A DNA stretch of 14,358 nt from Candidatus Altarchaeota archaeon (lineage in GTDB: Archaea; SpSt-1190). Position numbers and translations under genes: made by a program. The notes below the pieces were generated by a model that did no database searches, was not told the origin of the DNA, and saw nothing but the letters and a program-made list of their open reading frames with translations. The stretch is taken from NCBI GenBank assembly GCA_018221005.1, contig JAAOXW010000013.1, positions 1 to 14,358 of the forward strand, written 5' to 3'. Shown here piece after piece: positions 13,664-14,358 of this stretch (position 1 is the stretch's first letter; each line of letters starts with the position of its first letter).

Positions 13664-14355
13664 TCTTCACCTTCAACTTTATTCACTGTAATTTCTGGCT
13701 TAGTCTTGCCAATTATCATCACATAATCGAGGGGGGCTTCAAAGACAGTTTTTCCGTCTTTCAGTTTTACAGTTTTGTCCACTGAGTAGAAACTACCCAT
13801 CTTTCCAGATTGCCTTCCTTTGAAAATTAAAGTCAACGCACCCTCTTCCATCTTTAAAACTTTCTTAACAGAGGTTCTGCCTTCTTTGTCAATAGCAATA
13901 ACCAGTGTATCTCCAACCGCGGCATTTTTAACATCAAGGAAATTTCTACCATCGTGAGTAGTAATCTGAGTTTTGCCAGCAATCATCTGTTTTCGGACAA
14001 TTCTGAGTAGTTTGGTCGTTGCTTCCTTCTCACTAATTTCTACAGCAGTTAGACCTTTTTGAACAGGAACAATACGGTAATGTTTTTTCATAGAGGGGAT
14101 TGAAACAATGTCGAGTAAGCCTACGGGAAAGTTAGTATCCCTTCTTGCAACACCATCTACAAGAATTTCCCTATTCTTTATGGCTGCCCTCGCCTCTCTA
14201 GCATCAGAAACTAAATTGAGGATATCACGCAAAAGAACGCTTAAGGGAAACGAAAATCGCTTCGAATGCGGACCAGGCCTGGGTGTAAAAATCCAAACCT
14301 TATTCTTTCTTCCTGCATTCCAAAATTTGGGACTTGTAACTCTTTTCATGTGCAT
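13660..14355 (-). CDS. rps4e: 30S ribosomal protein eS4
   Basis: A 231-residue small-subunit protein found in archaea and eukaryotes. It has a basic start (MKRVTSPKFW), an S4-type RNA-binding domain at about 37-87 (FPLSVLLRDIL and REILVDGVARRDTNFPVGLLDIVSI), the central eS4 domain, and a C-terminal KOW-like barrel (about 160-205). The reading frame has a stop (TAA) directly upstream of the first ATG at 14355, at the right edge of the window. A second ATG at 14349 gives MKRVTS, an equally family-like start. The gene is complete. uL24, which normally precedes it, would lie just outside. Confidence 0.95.
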   Translation of the reverse strand: MHMKRVTSPKFWNAGRKNKVWIFTPRPGPHSKRFSFPLSVLLRDILNLVSDAREARAAIKNREILVDGVARRDTNFPVGLLDIVSIPSMKKHYRIVPVQKGLTAVEISEKEATTKLLRIVRKQMIAGKTQITTHDGRNFLDVKNAAVGDTLVIAIDKEGRTSVKKVLKMEEGALTLIFKGRQSGKMGSFYSVDKTVKLKDGKTVFEAPLDYVMIIGKTKPEITVNKVEGEE

Positions 14356-14358
14356 TTA

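Overview
The window is an archaeal chromosome segment. The evidence is a ribosomal gene cluster containing proteins that bacteria lack (eS4, eL32, eL19, eL34, eL14), an archaeal-type SecY, a DUF106/EMC3-type membrane protein, an XPD helicase, and TATA-like boxes about 24-25 nt upstream of starts that lack a usable Shine-Dalgarno site. Composition is moderately AT-rich and the genome is very compact: almost all neighbours touch or overlap, and no gap exceeds about 55 bp. The lineage cannot be fixed from this sequence. Compactness, short ribosomal proteins and the absence of adk and cmk from the cluster would suit a streamlined (for example DPANN-type) archaeon, but that is inference.

Left part, plus strand (92-3386): a tight four-gene run encoding a HAD-superfamily hydrolase, a small CRM-domain (YhbY-like) RNA-binding protein, an M17 leucyl aminopeptidase and a non-hydrolysing UDP-GlcNAc 2-epimerase. 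A divergent gene appears to start at about 45 and run off the left edge; both divergent starts lie the same distance from one palindromic TTTTAAAA box.

Middle, minus strand (3367-6393): a TldD-type metalloprotease followed by an XPD/Rad3 helicase with its four Fe-S cysteines. The 3' end of the helicase gene overlaps the 3' end of the epimerase gene tail to tail.

Right part, minus strand (6434-14355), in transcription order: eS4, uL5, uS14, uS8, uL6, eL32, eL19, uL18, uS5, uL30, uL15, SecY, DUF106 protein, eL34, eL14. This is the classic archaeal spc-type order. The adk and cmk genes that often sit after secY and between rpl34e and rpl14e are absent, and so is the cbf5 gene that often follows rpl14e. 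Most cistrons are coupled by ATGA-type overlaps and carry GGTG/GGAGG ribosome sites.

I see no CRISPR array, mobile element, tRNA, rRNA or clearly new multi-gene system. The most unusual features are an 83-residue Lys/Pro repeat tail on eL32 (with a smaller Lys-rich tail on uL15), an eL34 that has lost three of its four zinc cysteines, a basic N-terminal extension on uS14, a HAD motif I with Asn in place of the second Asp, and a repeated leaderless-promoter geometry.
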